Under the pieces are notes generated by a model. The model did no database searches, had not been told where the DNA came from, and worked only from the letters and a program-made list of their open reading frames with translations. From positions 16,215-80,214 of the forward strand of contig JANRLJ010000134.1 in NCBI GenBank assembly GCA_033762735.1: a stretch of 64,000 nt of DNA, written 5' to 3'. Source of the DNA: JANRLJ01 sp033762735. Its GTDB lineage: Bacteria > Chloroflexota > Anaerolineae > Aggregatilineales > Phototrophicaceae. The position numbers and the translations under genes are program-made. Positions 22,924 to 32,150 of the stretch are shown in pieces (within the stretch, counting starts at the first letter, position 1; each line of letters opens with the position of its first letter).

Positions 22924-24263
22924 TGCTTATCACCAACGCAACCCTGGTGACATGGAATGCTGAACACCCAATCCTGAACGATCATGCCCTGTACATTGAG
23001 AACGGCGTCATTCAGGCTGTGGGACCAACCGAGGTACTCATTCCGCATTATCGGGATGCGGAACGACTGGACGCGGAAGGGCAAATGGTACTTCCGGGCA
23101 ACATCTGTGCGCACACACACTTTTACGGTGCCTATGCGCGTGGTCTGGGGATGCCCGGTGCCCCGCCACAGAATTTTCCACAAATCCTTGAAAAACTGTG
23201 GTGGCCTCTGGACAAAGCGCTGGATCATGAAAGTATTCGTGCTAGCGCACTGCTGTTTCTAGTCGATGCGGTCAAGCGCGGGACGACGACGCTGATCGAC
23301 CACCATGCCAGCCCAAACGCCATTGACGGCAGCCTGGATGTGATTGCGCAGGAAGTGGAACGGGCAGGCCTTCGTGCCGTGCTGTGCTATGAAGTCAGTG
23401 ACCGTGATGGAAAGGAAAAGGCCGAGGCGGGCATTGCCGAAAATGTTCGCTTTATCAAGAATCATCTGGCGCATCCTCGCATCCGGGGGACGTTCGGTTT
23501 ACATGCCAGCATAACGCTCAGCGATCAAACACTGCAAGCGTGCACTGCTGCTAATCCGGGCGAGGGGTTTCATATCCACGTTGCAGAACACGAGGCTGAC
23601 GAGGAAGACAGCGTCCGTCATTACAATAAAAGGGTGGTGGAGCGTCTGCGTGATCTCGGTATTCTCGGTGATAAATCCATCGTCGCGCACTGTGTTCACA
23701 TTGACCAGACCGAACTGAATATCCTTTATGGTACGCGAACCTGGATTACGCATCAGCCGCGCTCCAACATGAACAATGCCGTTGGTGTGCTGCCCCATCT
23801 GGAGCAAATGCTGAAGATGGAGATGCGGCTGTGTCTGGGCAACGACGGCTTCCTCGGCAGCATGTGGGAAGAATGGCGGATGGCTTATTTCCTGCATAAA
23901 GTTGCCTCGCGAAATCCACAGGCTGCGGGTGGATGGGACATCGTGCGCATCGCCGTCGAAAATAATGCCGCGCTGGCAGGTCGGTTCTTTACGGGGAAGC
24001 GATTCGGCATTATCGCGGAAGGCGCACAGGCTGACCTGATTTTTGTCAATTATCAGTCCTTCACCCCTGTAACAAGCGGCAATATCCCCTGGCACATCCT
24101 GTTTGGTTTTGAGCCGGATATGGTGACATTGACGATGGTCGATGGGCACATTCTGATGCAGAATCGTGAGCTTATCACCCTACAGGAAGACGAAATCCTG
24201 GCGGAAGCCCGTGCCCTCGCGCCGCGCGTCTGGGAACGTTATCACCAGTTCGCAACCCGTTGA
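22923..24263 (+). CDS. ssnA: SsnA-type aminohydrolase (amidohydrolase superfamily)
   Basis: The 446-residue metal-dependent deaminase-type enzyme has the metal motif ICAHTHFYGAYARG, a second metal His in FHIHVAEH, a third in VAHCVH, and the catalytic Asp in CLGNDGF. This order follows SsnA and the guanine deaminase/chlorohydrolase group; the PGxICAHTHFYGAFARG type start is typical of SsnA. SsnA is a marker of selenium-dependent molybdenum hydroxylase loci and is thought to deaminate an aminopurine or act on a ring-opening intermediate. The start is coupled to the preceding unknown gene. The family call is good; the substrate is not shown. Confidence 0.85.
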   Translation: MLITNATLVTWNAEHPILNDHALYIENGVIQAVGPTEVLIPHYRDAERLDAEGQMVLPGNICAHTHFYGAYARGLGMPGAPPQNFPQILEKLWWPLDKALDHESIRASALLFLVDAVKRGTTTLIDHHASPNAIDGSLDVIAQEVERAGLRAVLCYEVSDRDGKEKAEAGIAENVRFIKNHLAHPRIRGTFGLHASITLSDQTLQACTAANPGEGFHIHVAEHEADEEDSVRHYNKRVVERLRDLGILGDKSIVAHCVHIDQTELNILYGTRTWITHQPRSNMNNAVGVLPHLEQMLKMEMRLCLGNDGFLGSMWEEWRMAYFLHKVASRNPQAAGGWDIVRIAVENNAALAGRFFTGKRFGIIAEGAQADLIFVNYQSFTPVTSGNIPWHILFGFEPDMVTLTMVDGHILMQNRELITLQEDEILAEARALAPRVWERYHQFATR

Positions 24264-24325
24264 GGTTGGGGCGGGGTGGGTGGTAAGATATGGTCTGTAT
24301 TTGATTTCAACGTGAAAAGCAGCTT

Positions 24326-25000
24326 ATGACAACAGATAAGGGATTGATGATGACCATCGGCGTGCTGGGCGGAACCGGGAAGGAAGGCTCCGGGCTGGCA
24401 GCACGCTGGGCATTGAACGGCTATCGTGTAATTATCGGCTCACGGGATGCCGAACGTGCCGCTGCTCGTGCCGCCGAACTGAATGCGGAACTGGGTGGCG
24501 AATATCTGACCGGGCTTGCCAACGAAGATACAGCCAGAGAAGCGGATATTGTGGTGCTGACCGTGCCTTATGATGCCCATCGTGCTACGCTGGACGGGGT
24601 GAAGGCGCACTTGCAGGGCAAAATTCTGGTAGATGTGACCGTGCCTCTTAAGCCCCCTCAGGTGCGAACTGTGTATGTGCCTGAAGGTAAAGCTGCCGGA
24701 CTGGAAGCACAGGCCTTCCTGGGTGAAGGGGTGCGTGTGGTTTCTGCATTCCAGAACGTCAGCGCCGAGAAGCTCAAAGACCCCAATACCGTCGTTGATT
24801 GTGATGTGCTGGTTTGCAGCGATGACGCCGACGCCAAAAACGAAGTAATGGAATTGGTGAAGGCCACCGGAATGCGCGGTGTTGATGCCGGGGTGCTGGC
24901 AAATGCTGTTGCGACCGAGGCATTAACCGCTGTGCTGCTGCATATCAACCGGGTTTATAAAGTGAAGGGGGCGGGCATCCGCATTACAGGCATTGAGTGA
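24326..25000 (+). CDS. npdG: F420-dependent NADP+ reductase (NpdG/Fno-like)
   Basis: The 224-residue Rossmann enzyme starts with IGVLGGTGKEGSGLAARWA, the dinucleotide loop typical of NADPH:F420 oxidoreductase, then GSRDAERA, VLTVPYDAH, the SAFQNVSAEKL stretch and LANAVATEALTAVLLHINR near the end. It moves hydride between NADPH and coenzyme F420. It is the first gene of an F420 operon and overlaps cofE by 8 bases. Internal Met at 24347 is an alternative start. With the biosynthetic genes next to it, this cell very likely makes and uses F420. Confidence 0.88.
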   Translation: MTTDKGLMMTIGVLGGTGKEGSGLAARWALNGYRVIIGSRDAERAAARAAELNAELGGEYLTGLANEDTAREADIVVLTVPYDAHRATLDGVKAHLQGKILVDVTVPLKPPQVRTVYVPEGKAAGLEAQAFLGEGVRVVSAFQNVSAEKLKDPNTVVDCDVLVCSDDADAKNEVMELVKATGMRGVDAGVLANAVATEALTAVLLHINRVYKVKGAGIRITGIE

Positions 25001-25781
25001 GACAGTGACACCCTCACTAACGTTGACGGCACTGCCGGGAATTCCTCTGGTGCAGCCCGGCGATGACCTTGCTCAGATTGTGCTGGACGGGTTGCAACGG
25101 GCAGGGCTTCATCTGGAAGATGGCGATGTGCTGGTCATCACGTCTAAAATCGTTTCAAAAGCTGAAGGCCGTGTGGTCGAACTGGAAACGGTTACGCCGA
25201 CGGAACGCGCCGTGCATCTGGCACAGCAGACGCGAAAAGACCCACGCATTGTTGAGTTGGTCTTACAGGAAAGCAAAGCAATTTCGCGCAGTGCACCGGG
25301 GGTTCTGGTGGTGCAGCATCATCTTGGTTTTGTGAGCGCAAACGCCGGGATCGACCAATCGAACATTGAAAACGGCGATACACGTGTGCTGCTGCTGCCA
25401 CAGGATCCTGATAAATCCGCACGCCTTCTTCAACAGCGGTTGATCGAAGCGACAGGCACACAGATCGGCATCGTCATCAGTGATTCGCATGGGAGACCTT
25501 TCCGCATTGGGAATGTCGGTGTCGCGATTGGTGTAGCGGGAGTGCCCGCTCTGGTTGATCTGCGCGGCCATAAAGATTTGTTTGGTCGCGAACTCAAAAT
25601 CAGCATACAGGGTTATGCGGATATGGTCGCTTCTGCCGCCAATCTGCTGACCGGGGAAGCTGACGAAGGAAGACCGATTGTGCACGTGCGGGGGTTGCAG
25701 GCGACCTATCGCACCGACAACGCTGAGGAAACGAACGCTGCACAGTTGGTTCGTCCGCCTGAACAGGACCTATACCGCTGA
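24993..25781 (+). CDS. cofE: Coenzyme F420-0:L-glutamate ligase
   Basis: The 262-residue CofE-family ligase adds glutamates to F420-0 using GTP. Motifs: GIPLVQPGDDLAQI, DGDVLVITSKIVSKAEGRVV, HHLGFVSANAGIDQSN, VISDSHGRPFRIGNVGVAIG and ASAANLLTGEADEGRP, all diagnostic. The start is a TTG inside the end of npdG (GTG at 25005 is an alternative). Its stop overlaps the nitroreductase start (TGATG). In Mycobacterium, FbiB fuses these two domains; here they are separate but coupled. Confidence 0.93.
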   Translation: MSETVTPSLTLTALPGIPLVQPGDDLAQIVLDGLQRAGLHLEDGDVLVITSKIVSKAEGRVVELETVTPTERAVHLAQQTRKDPRIVELVLQESKAISRSAPGVLVVQHHLGFVSANAGIDQSNIENGDTRVLLLPQDPDKSARLLQQRLIEATGTQIGIVISDSHGRPFRIGNVGVAIGVAGVPALVDLRGHKDLFGRELKISIQGYADMVASAANLLTGEADEGRPIVHVRGLQATYRTDNAEETNAAQLVRPPEQDLYR

Positions 25782-26392
25782 TGCTCGGCATAAACACCCG
25801 TCTGCTTGATCTTATCCGATCAAGGCGCTCGATCCGGCGTTACCATCCTGACCCGGTTGATCGTGCCCTGATCGACCATGTGCTGGAGGCCGCGATCTGG
25901 GCACCCTCCGCGCATAATCGCCAGCCGTGGCGCTTCGCGGTGGTTCAATCACAGGCGGAAAAGGAAGCGCTGGCGCTGGCGATGGGAGCGCGGCTGCGAA
26001 CGGATCTGGAAGCAGACGGCGTGGAAGAAGGTGTGATTGCGGCGGATGTGGCGCGTTCCTATGAGCGCCTCACTTCTGCGCCTGTCCTTATTATGGTATG
26101 CCTGTCGATGGTCGATATGGATGTCTATCCAGATGGCAAACGCACCCATAATGAGTACCTTATGGCTGTGCAGAGTGTGGCAATGGCGGGGCAGAATTTG
26201 CTGTTAGCTGCGCATGATCTCGGCCTGAGTGCTTGCTGGATGTGTGCACCGTTGTTCTGCCCGGAAGAGGTCTGCGCAGCGCTTGATCTGCCGGAAGACT
26301 GGCAGCCGCAGGGGGTGGTGACATTGGGCTACCCGGCGCAGGAACGCGAGAAGACCCGGCACCCTGTGGAAACGCGGGTTGTGTGGCGGTAA
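25781..26392 (+). CDS. Nitroreductase-family FMN protein, likely stand-alone FbiB C-terminal counterpart
   Basis: The 203-residue nitroreductase-fold protein has the FMN-binding start IRSRRSIRRYHPDPV and WAPSAHNRQPWRFAVV, then NLLLAAHDLGLSACWM and VTLGYPAQE. The pattern follows the C-terminal domain of FbiB, which reduces dehydro-F420-0 with FMNH2 in the bacterial F420 pathway. Start and stop overlap both neighbours (cofE upstream, lipoprotein downstream), which favours this role. A generic NAD(P)H nitroreductase is the alternative. Confidence 0.82.
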   Translation: MLGINTRLLDLIRSRRSIRRYHPDPVDRALIDHVLEAAIWAPSAHNRQPWRFAVVQSQAEKEALALAMGARLRTDLEADGVEEGVIAADVARSYERLTSAPVLIMVCLSMVDMDVYPDGKRTHNEYLMAVQSVAMAGQNLLLAAHDLGLSACWMCAPLFCPEEVCAALDLPEDWQPQGVVTLGYPAQEREKTRHPVETRVVWR

Positions 26393-26817
26393 TGCTGCGA
26401 CGAGGCTGGTTACTGCTTTTTCTGGTAGCGTTGGTGGGCTGCACACCCACACGCCCAACTCGACCGGAAGCCACGATTGAGGTTGATCTGGAGCAGCTTC
26501 CGCGTATTCGCCCAATGGCCGAATTCCCTGGCAGTGTAAGCGGTTTCCGCAGTGCAGGTGCGCTTCAAATTCTGATTGACGAGCAGGTCTGTTTGAGAAT
26601 AGAACGATCCGTGTTGGCTGACGAAGGTGATGCTCTGCCTGTTACGATTACGCTCGGTACATCAATCCTGACCTCTACGCAGGATCAGGAAGGGCAGATG
26701 AACCGCTATTGTTTCCTGGTCGAAGCACCGCCTGGCTATCATATCGTCTATGTCGATCTCCAGACGGTCACGGGCGAAGAAGTGTATTCATGGGAGTTTC
26801 TGGTTGATCCACAATAA
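26392..26817 (+). CDS. Predicted lipoprotein encoded inside the F420 operon
   Basis: The 141-residue protein begins with a basic n-region and a hydrophobic stretch ending in LVALVGC, a lipobox with Cys at about residue 17. A Thr-Pro-Arg-rich segment follows (TPTRPTRPE) and then a compact beta-rich domain (LQILIDEQVCLRIER, LPVTITLGTSILTST, YHIVYVDLQTVTGEEVYSWEF). It should be anchored on the outer face of the membrane. The ATG overlaps the nitroreductase stop (TAATG), and its 3' end overlaps the preferred cofD start. No function is recognised, and an exported protein is unexpected among cytosolic cofactor genes. Confidence 0.75.
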   Translation: MLRRGWLLLFLVALVGCTPTRPTRPEATIEVDLEQLPRIRPMAEFPGSVSGFRSAGALQILIDEQVCLRIERSVLADEGDALPVTITLGTSILTSTQDQEGQMNRYCFLVEAPPGYHIVYVDLQTVTGEEVYSWEFLVDPQ

Positions 26818-27763
26818 GCGGGTGGTGCTGCTGGTTGGTGGTGTAGGGGGGGCGAAGCTGGCCTACGGGCTAAGCCATGTCCTGCCCCCTGAAAATCTGA
26901 CCATTATCGTCAACACTGCCGATGACTTCTGGCATTATGGGCTGCGCATCTGCCCCGATCTGGACACGGTGATGTACACCCTGTCCGGGCGGGTGGATAA
27001 AACCAATGGCTGGGGTGTGAATTCTGATACGACTGCCGTCCTGGATATGCTTGGGGAATATGGCGAACAACCCTGGTTTCGCCTGGGCGACCGTGACATC
27101 GCCACCCATCTGCTGCGGTCAATGTGGTGGAACGAGGGCGTCCGCCTGACCGAAATCACACAACGACTCAGCCAGCGCCTGGGCTTGGAATGTAGGCTGC
27201 TTCCCATGACGGATTCTCCTGTCGCGACAATCGTAGAGACTGTCGAGCATGGTGAACTCGCGTTTCAGGATTATTTCGTCCGCCACCGCTGGCAGCCGAC
27301 CGTGCGTAGTCTGCGCTTCGACGGAATCGAACAGGCGCGTCTCTCACCCGAAGTCGAAAGCGCTGTCAGAGCGGCTGATGTCATCATCATTGGCCCGTCC
27401 AATCCCTGGCTTTCCATCGAGCCAATTCTTTCCATACCCGGAATGCGCGATCTCCTTAAAAGCCAGTCTGTTCCACGTGTCGCAGTTACGCCTATCGTGA
27501 ACGGAAAAGCAATTAAAGGGCCGGCGGCCAAGCTGATGGACGAACTGGGGTACGCGGTGTCAGTGCAATCCGTCATCGACTTCTACGCGGAGGTTATCAA
27601 CGGGTTTGTTTATGATGAGCGCGACGCGAATCTCGCTATTGATTCGCCGCTGAATATCCCGTTTGATACGATTATGGACGATGACGAAAAGCGCATCGTT
27701 CTGGCAGGAAAAGTGCTGGATTGGGCGCTGCGCCTGGCAACGATCTCAGATGTGCACGTTTAA
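26804..27763 (+). CDS. cofD: 2-phospho-L-lactate/phosphoenolpyruvate transferase CofD
   Basis: The 319-residue CofD-family enzyme joins the activated three-carbon unit (phospholactyl or phosphoenolpyruvyl guanylate) to FO, giving F420-0 or dehydro-F420-0. Motifs are LLVGGVGGAKLAYGL, IIVNTADDFWHYGLRICPDL with DTVMYTL next to it, and IIGPSNPWLSIEPIL, all conserved. I place the start at TTG 26804, which has GGGAG 8 nt upstream; GTG codons at 26822 and 26825 are alternatives, and the longer frame from 26750 overlaps the lipoprotein heavily. A nitroreductase of the FbiB type nearby suggests the phosphoenolpyruvate route. Confidence 0.93.
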   Translation: MIHNKRVVLLVGGVGGAKLAYGLSHVLPPENLTIIVNTADDFWHYGLRICPDLDTVMYTLSGRVDKTNGWGVNSDTTAVLDMLGEYGEQPWFRLGDRDIATHLLRSMWWNEGVRLTEITQRLSQRLGLECRLLPMTDSPVATIVETVEHGELAFQDYFVRHRWQPTVRSLRFDGIEQARLSPEVESAVRAADVIIIGPSNPWLSIEPILSIPGMRDLLKSQSVPRVAVTPIVNGKAIKGPAAKLMDELGYAVSVQSVIDFYAEVINGFVYDERDANLAIDSPLNIPFDTIMDDDEKRIVLAGKVLDWALRLATISDVHV

Positions 27764-27793
27764 TTTAAACGAAAGTGCAGGAAGGGGCAGTGC

Positions 27794-28456
27794 ATGAGTG
27801 TCTGGGTCATTATCCCGGTAAAGCCATTCCGACTCGCAAAAAGCCGTTTGGCAGATGTGCTAACCCCCGATGAACGCCAGCGCTTTGCCGAGTCGATGCT
27901 GCGCCATGTGCTGAGTGTGGTACGCAGCGTCCCGCAGGTGACGGGAACGCTCGTCATTAGTCGTGACACCCATGCCCTTGCCATTGCGCGAGACTACGGC
28001 GCAAAGACCGTTCAGGAAAGCGGGGCACCGGAATTGAATGCCGCGCTGCGCCGTGCGACCTCGATTATTGGCAGTTGGCGAGCCGACGCAATTCTGATTC
28101 TTCCGGCAGATTTGCCTCTGCTGGCTCCTAGCGATGTGGCCGCGATGATCGATCTTGGCCGTGATGATCATAGTGTGGTGATTGCGACGGATCGCAATGA
28201 AGACGGGACGAACGCGCTGTTTGTTCGTCCACCGGGACTCATCAATTACGCCTATGGGCCAGGCAGCTTCCGCCGTCATGCGGTTCTGGGACGGGATGCA
28301 GGCGCAGTGATTTCAACCTATTCCTCAGAAGGCTTGCTCCAGGACATTGATCTCCCGGAGGATGTCGATAATTATCATCGGGTGGTGCGGCGCAGTCATC
28401 TGGAAGACCTGCTGCCTACCTTTCGCGACCTGAATTCACATACAAAGGAGAAGTAA
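27794..28456 (+). CDS. cofC: 2-phospho-L-lactate/phosphoenolpyruvate guanylyltransferase CofC
   Basis: The 220-residue nucleotidyltransferase of the MobA-like fold begins VWVIIPVKPFRLAKSRLADVLTP without the long Gly-rich loop. ILILPADLPLLAPSDV carries the metal Asp, and DRNEDGTNALFVRPP and YGPGSFRRH are CofC-specific. It uses GTP to activate phospholactate or phosphoenolpyruvate for CofD. A GAAGGGG site precedes the ATG, 30 bp after cofD. The FO synthase genes (cofG/cofH or fbiC) were not seen in this window. Confidence 0.92.
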   Translation: MSVWVIIPVKPFRLAKSRLADVLTPDERQRFAESMLRHVLSVVRSVPQVTGTLVISRDTHALAIARDYGAKTVQESGAPELNAALRRATSIIGSWRADAILILPADLPLLAPSDVAAMIDLGRDDHSVVIATDRNEDGTNALFVRPPGLINYAYGPGSFRRHAVLGRDAGAVISTYSSEGLLQDIDLPEDVDNYHRVVRRSHLEDLLPTFRDLNSHTKEK

Positions 28457-28461
28457 CCATC

Positions 28462-29469
28462 ATGGCCGACCGCGTTGCGCTCTACTTACAGGACGCTCAT
28501 TCTCTGCAGGACGCGATCAGGTATGTGCAGTACGCCGAAATGAGCGGGTTCGAGGCGGTCTGGCAGGCCGAAAGCCGACTGGTGCGTGATGCGATTGTGC
28601 CGATGGCAGCCTTCGCAGCCACCACCTCCCGCATCAAAGTAGGGTCGGGCGTCATCAACAACTGGACGCGCAATGCTGCGGTGATTGCGGCCACATTTTT
28701 GACGCTTGATGATCTTGCGCCTGATCGGGTAATTTTGGGGTTGGGTGCCTGGTGGGATCCGCTGGCCTCGAAGGTGGGCATCAACCGCGACAAACCGCTG
28801 CTGGCGATGCGCGAAGTCGTCGAGTCGGTGCGGGCACTGCTGGCACGGCGCAGGGTGACGTATCACGGAGAATTTGTCCATCTCACAGATGTTGAACTCG
28901 ATGTGGTACACGGTCGCAAGGAGCCGCGCAACGTCCCGATCTACATCGGAGCGACCGGCCCGCAGATGATGGCGCTTACCGGCGAAATCGCGGATGGGGT
29001 CGTGCTGAACTATCTGGTTTCCCCCGCTTACAATGAAGGCGCGATTGCGGCGCTGGAACGCGGCGCTCAAAAGGCCGGACGCCGTCTTGACCAGATTGAC
29101 CGTCCGCAGTTGGTCGTTTGCTCGGTCGATCATAACCGCAAACGTGCCCTGGATGCGGCGCGCAAGCTGGTCACGCAGTATCTCGGTCAGCAGCCTCACA
29201 TTATGAAAGCCAGCGGCGTTAAGCAGGAACTTCTTGATGAGATTGCGCAGGTGCTCACCTGGCCGGCGACGGAGGAACAGATCGAAGAGGCAATGCGTCT
29301 GGTGCCGGACGATGTGGTGCAGATGATTACAGCTTCTGGCACGCCGCAGGAAGTGAAGGCCAAGGTGCGCGAGTACGTTCAGTCGGGCGCAACCTGTCCG
29401 ATTCTTTACCCACTTGGCGACGATGTTCAGCTCATGCTGGATACCTTCGCGGATGGATACAGCCGCTAA
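28462..29469 (+). CDS. LLM-class F420-dependent oxidoreductase
   Basis: The 335-residue luciferase-like TIM-barrel protein has SGFEAVWQAESR, TSRIKVGSGVINNWTRNAAVIA, ILGLGAWWDPLASKVG and NVPIYIGATGPQMMAL, the layout of F420-dependent LLM enzymes such as methylene-tetrahydromethanopterin reductase-like proteins. The substrate is unknown. A good ribosome-binding site (AAAGGAG) lies upstream and it starts 5 bp after cofC, closing the F420 operon. It is probably one consumer of the F420H2 regenerated by NpdG. Confidence 0.88.
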   Translation: MADRVALYLQDAHSLQDAIRYVQYAEMSGFEAVWQAESRLVRDAIVPMAAFAATTSRIKVGSGVINNWTRNAAVIAATFLTLDDLAPDRVILGLGAWWDPLASKVGINRDKPLLAMREVVESVRALLARRRVTYHGEFVHLTDVELDVVHGRKEPRNVPIYIGATGPQMMALTGEIADGVVLNYLVSPAYNEGAIAALERGAQKAGRRLDQIDRPQLVVCSVDHNRKRALDAARKLVTQYLGQQPHIMKASGVKQELLDEIAQVLTWPATEEQIEEAMRLVPDDVVQMITASGTPQEVKAKVREYVQSGATCPILYPLGDDVQLMLDTFADGYSR

Positions 29470-29501
29470 GGCTATAACGATACGCGACTTATCTTCCCTA
29501 G

Positions 29502-32150
29502 ATGGATTCATCACGAAACAATAGGACTCCTTACCTTTTGTTCGCCTGCTGCCTCATTGTGGTTGCAGGCATCTTTTACGTGTATCTTGGAACCAGCACA
29601 ACAATTGCGCAGGGTGATGTCGTCCTGCCGTTGGATGACACCTACATCCACTTTCAGTACGCCAGGCAACTCGCGCTCGGCCAGCCCTATGTCTATAACC
29701 CCGGCGATCCTCCAACATCAGGCGCGACCAGTTTTTTATATCCCTATCTGCTTGCCGTCGGTTATCTGATCGGATTCCAGGGACTCCATCTCGGCCTGTG
29801 GGCGGTCATCATCGGTGCGTTTACCCTGCTCGCGGCGACATGGACGCTGTTTCTGCTTGGCAGGGAATACAACGTTCCTGAGTGGATGTCGCTCATAGGT
29901 TCTTTGTGCTTTGCACTGAACGGTGCGGTGAACTGGCACATGATGAGCGGGATGGAAACCGGGCTAATGATGGCCCTGACCCTTGTCACCCTGTATATGG
30001 TTGTCAGTGTCCGTTTCTGGGGACTCATTCTTTCGGCGTCGCTGCTGGCGCTGAGCCGTCCTGAAGGCGGGCTACTTGCGATTCTGGCTGTGATTGCCTA
30101 CCTGGCGCAGGCGCGGAGCGTACGATTTCCGCGGCCTGCACGACCGTACTTCCTGCTTATTCCACTTTTCGCGGTCGGTGTTCAGCCTCTCATGAACTGG
30201 CTGCTGACCGGGTCATTTTCCGCCACAGGCAGTCAGGCCAAATCCCTGTTCAGTATGATCCCGTTTGAATGGTCGGTCGTCATCGGGCGAATTCTCGGTA
30301 ACTTCGCCCGCTTCTGGCGCGAACTGCTCAACGGAACGGATGGCCGCTTCATGCCGGGTGTGCTTCCACTGCTGGCGCTGGTTGGATTAATCATGCTCCT
30401 TAACAACCGAGAACGGCGCATCGTCGGCATCATGATTTTTGGCTGGCTGGTGGCCGTCTCCGGTGCGATCTCCACCCTGGATACTGCCTTCTGGCATTTT
30501 AAGCGCTATCAGATGCCACTGTTATCGCTCGTGTTCCCGCTGGCGATCTGGGGGGCTGGCTGGCTCTGGCGTTTTAATGAACACGCCCTGATGCGGGTGG
30601 TCATGCACGGCGTGAACCGCCGCACCTTTGTCACTGATCCTCTCAAAGTTCGCCTGCGTCTTTTGCTGCCACCGATTTACCGTGCTCTGCGCTACGTCTT
30701 TGGTGGTTATATCGCGCTGGTGCTGCTGGTCGGTCTTCTGCTCAACAGCGCGGAGTTTCTGCGCCTGTATCGGGTCAATGTGCAGAATGTCGTTGTGCAA
30801 ACACTGGCGATGGCGCGATGGCTCAACGCAAATACCGCCGAAGAAGCGGTCATCGGGGTACACGATGTCGGGCTTATCCGCTACATCGGCGAACGCTATA
30901 CAATCGATATGGTCGGGCTGACGACTCCCGGCGCGGCGGATGCGTGGCGTAATGGCCCCGGCGCGGTCGCGGAATTTCTGCTGCATCATGAACCGCTGCC
31001 TGATTACATCGCCGCTTATACCACTGCACGAGGCCTGAATTATCTCGCACAGACGGATCTCTATGGCGATTTGCTTGCTGCATTTCCTGCCTCGTTCAAT
31101 CCGGTGGATAATGTAGCACTGGCGGCGGACTTCCAGGGGATTTTTCAACCGCGCTGGACAGGGGTAATGGCAGGCGAGACCTCAAGATCGTTTCAGGGAA
31201 GTCTTCAACCTATGCTGTTTTCGCCTCAAGCGATTATGCTCGACCTGGTCGATGTAGGGCATCTTGCCTCGGAAGCTGAGCATCAGTATCACTGGCAAAA
31301 TCATTTGGAGACACCTGGTTTTACCACTGAGTTCTACCAGATGGACTATGTTAGCTGCCCGCACATGGATGTAGAGGTGACACAAGGGGAATACTGCCGT
31401 GCGGCTGATTCGGTTCGTCGTATCACGGCAAGTGAAGCATTTACACTGCGTGGTGTCCCAGGGGAAAGTTTGATTCTGGTGACACGCCTGCAACCTGCTG
31501 CACAGGGCATGTTCGACCTTTATCTGAATGATGAATGGCTGGCGCAGCGCGTTATCCCTGAAATTCCCGGTCAGTGGTTAGAAGTGCCGACCTATATACC
31601 TGCGGAGCGCGTGACGGAGACGCTGCACATCCGCATCGTTCCACAGCTCGAAAATGGCGTGTACATGCCTGCACTCCACCGTCTGTATCAGGGTAGTAGC
31701 GATCTCCGCTTGCGCCAGGATGATCCTGCACACGTCACCTTTCAGGATGGGGCAATTCAACTGCTGAATTATTCCAATGCGATTGTGGTGAATAGTCCTG
31801 TTGTCATGGAAGCCAATTTCACCTGGCAGAGCGATGGCGCAATGGGAGACTATATCCTGTTTGTGCATCTGTATGCCGAGCGTGACAAGCCGCCGATTGC
31901 TCAGCTTGACGCACGTCCGGGGGAGGGTACGCTGCCGCCGGGGAACTGGCTCCCTGGTCTGTTTTCTGATCGTGTTCGTGTTGATGTCAGTGGCGTCCCG
32001 CCAGGGGAATATGAGGTGGCAATCGGCTTCTACGATGCGGTAACATTTGAGCGTCTTGTCCCAACCGATATGATGCCTGATGATGGGTTCTCCGTCGCTG
32101 CAGACGGGCGCTTGTTCGTCGGCACGATTCAGATTTCTGCTCATGAGTGA
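29502..32150 (+). CDS. Large GT-C-like membrane protein with C-terminal soluble domain
   Basis: The 882-residue protein has a signal-anchor helix (about 13-32), then the acidic loop PLDDTYIHFQYARQLALGQP, which carries the DD pair expected of GT-C glycosyltransferases before the second helix. About ten further helices extend to residue about 415. The C-terminal half (about 430-882) is soluble and beta-rich, with a short Cys stretch (YVSCPHMDVEVTQGEYC), and ends in a jelly-roll-like region. Similar proteins are common in Chloroflexota. It likely transfers sugar from a lipid carrier on the outer face, but donor and acceptor are unknown. Its end overlaps xdhC by 8 bases. Confidence 0.78.
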   Translation: MDSSRNNRTPYLLFACCLIVVAGIFYVYLGTSTTIAQGDVVLPLDDTYIHFQYARQLALGQPYVYNPGDPPTSGATSFLYPYLLAVGYLIGFQGLHLGLWAVIIGAFTLLAATWTLFLLGREYNVPEWMSLIGSLCFALNGAVNWHMMSGMETGLMMALTLVTLYMVVSVRFWGLILSASLLALSRPEGGLLAILAVIAYLAQARSVRFPRPARPYFLLIPLFAVGVQPLMNWLLTGSFSATGSQAKSLFSMIPFEWSVVIGRILGNFARFWRELLNGTDGRFMPGVLPLLALVGLIMLLNNRERRIVGIMIFGWLVAVSGAISTLDTAFWHFKRYQMPLLSLVFPLAIWGAGWLWRFNEHALMRVVMHGVNRRTFVTDPLKVRLRLLLPPIYRALRYVFGGYIALVLLVGLLLNSAEFLRLYRVNVQNVVVQTLAMARWLNANTAEEAVIGVHDVGLIRYIGERYTIDMVGLTTPGAADAWRNGPGAVAEFLLHHEPLPDYIAAYTTARGLNYLAQTDLYGDLLAAFPASFNPVDNVALAADFQGIFQPRWTGVMAGETSRSFQGSLQPMLFSPQAIMLDLVDVGHLASEAEHQYHWQNHLETPGFTTEFYQMDYVSCPHMDVEVTQGEYCRAADSVRRITASEAFTLRGVPGESLILVTRLQPAAQGMFDLYLNDEWLAQRVIPEIPGQWLEVPTYIPAERVTETLHIRIVPQLENGVYMPALHRLYQGSSDLRLRQDDPAHVTFQDGAIQLLNYSNAIVVNSPVVMEANFTWQSDGAMGDYILFVHLYAERDKPPIAQLDARPGEGTLPPGNWLPGLFSDRVRVDVSGVPPGEYEVAIGFYDAVTFERLVPTDMMPDDGFSVAADGRLFVGTIQISAHE

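Noticed and set aside
28486..29514. Minus-strand open frame of 342 codons
   Set aside because: Antisense shadow of the LLM oxidoreductase; no motif.
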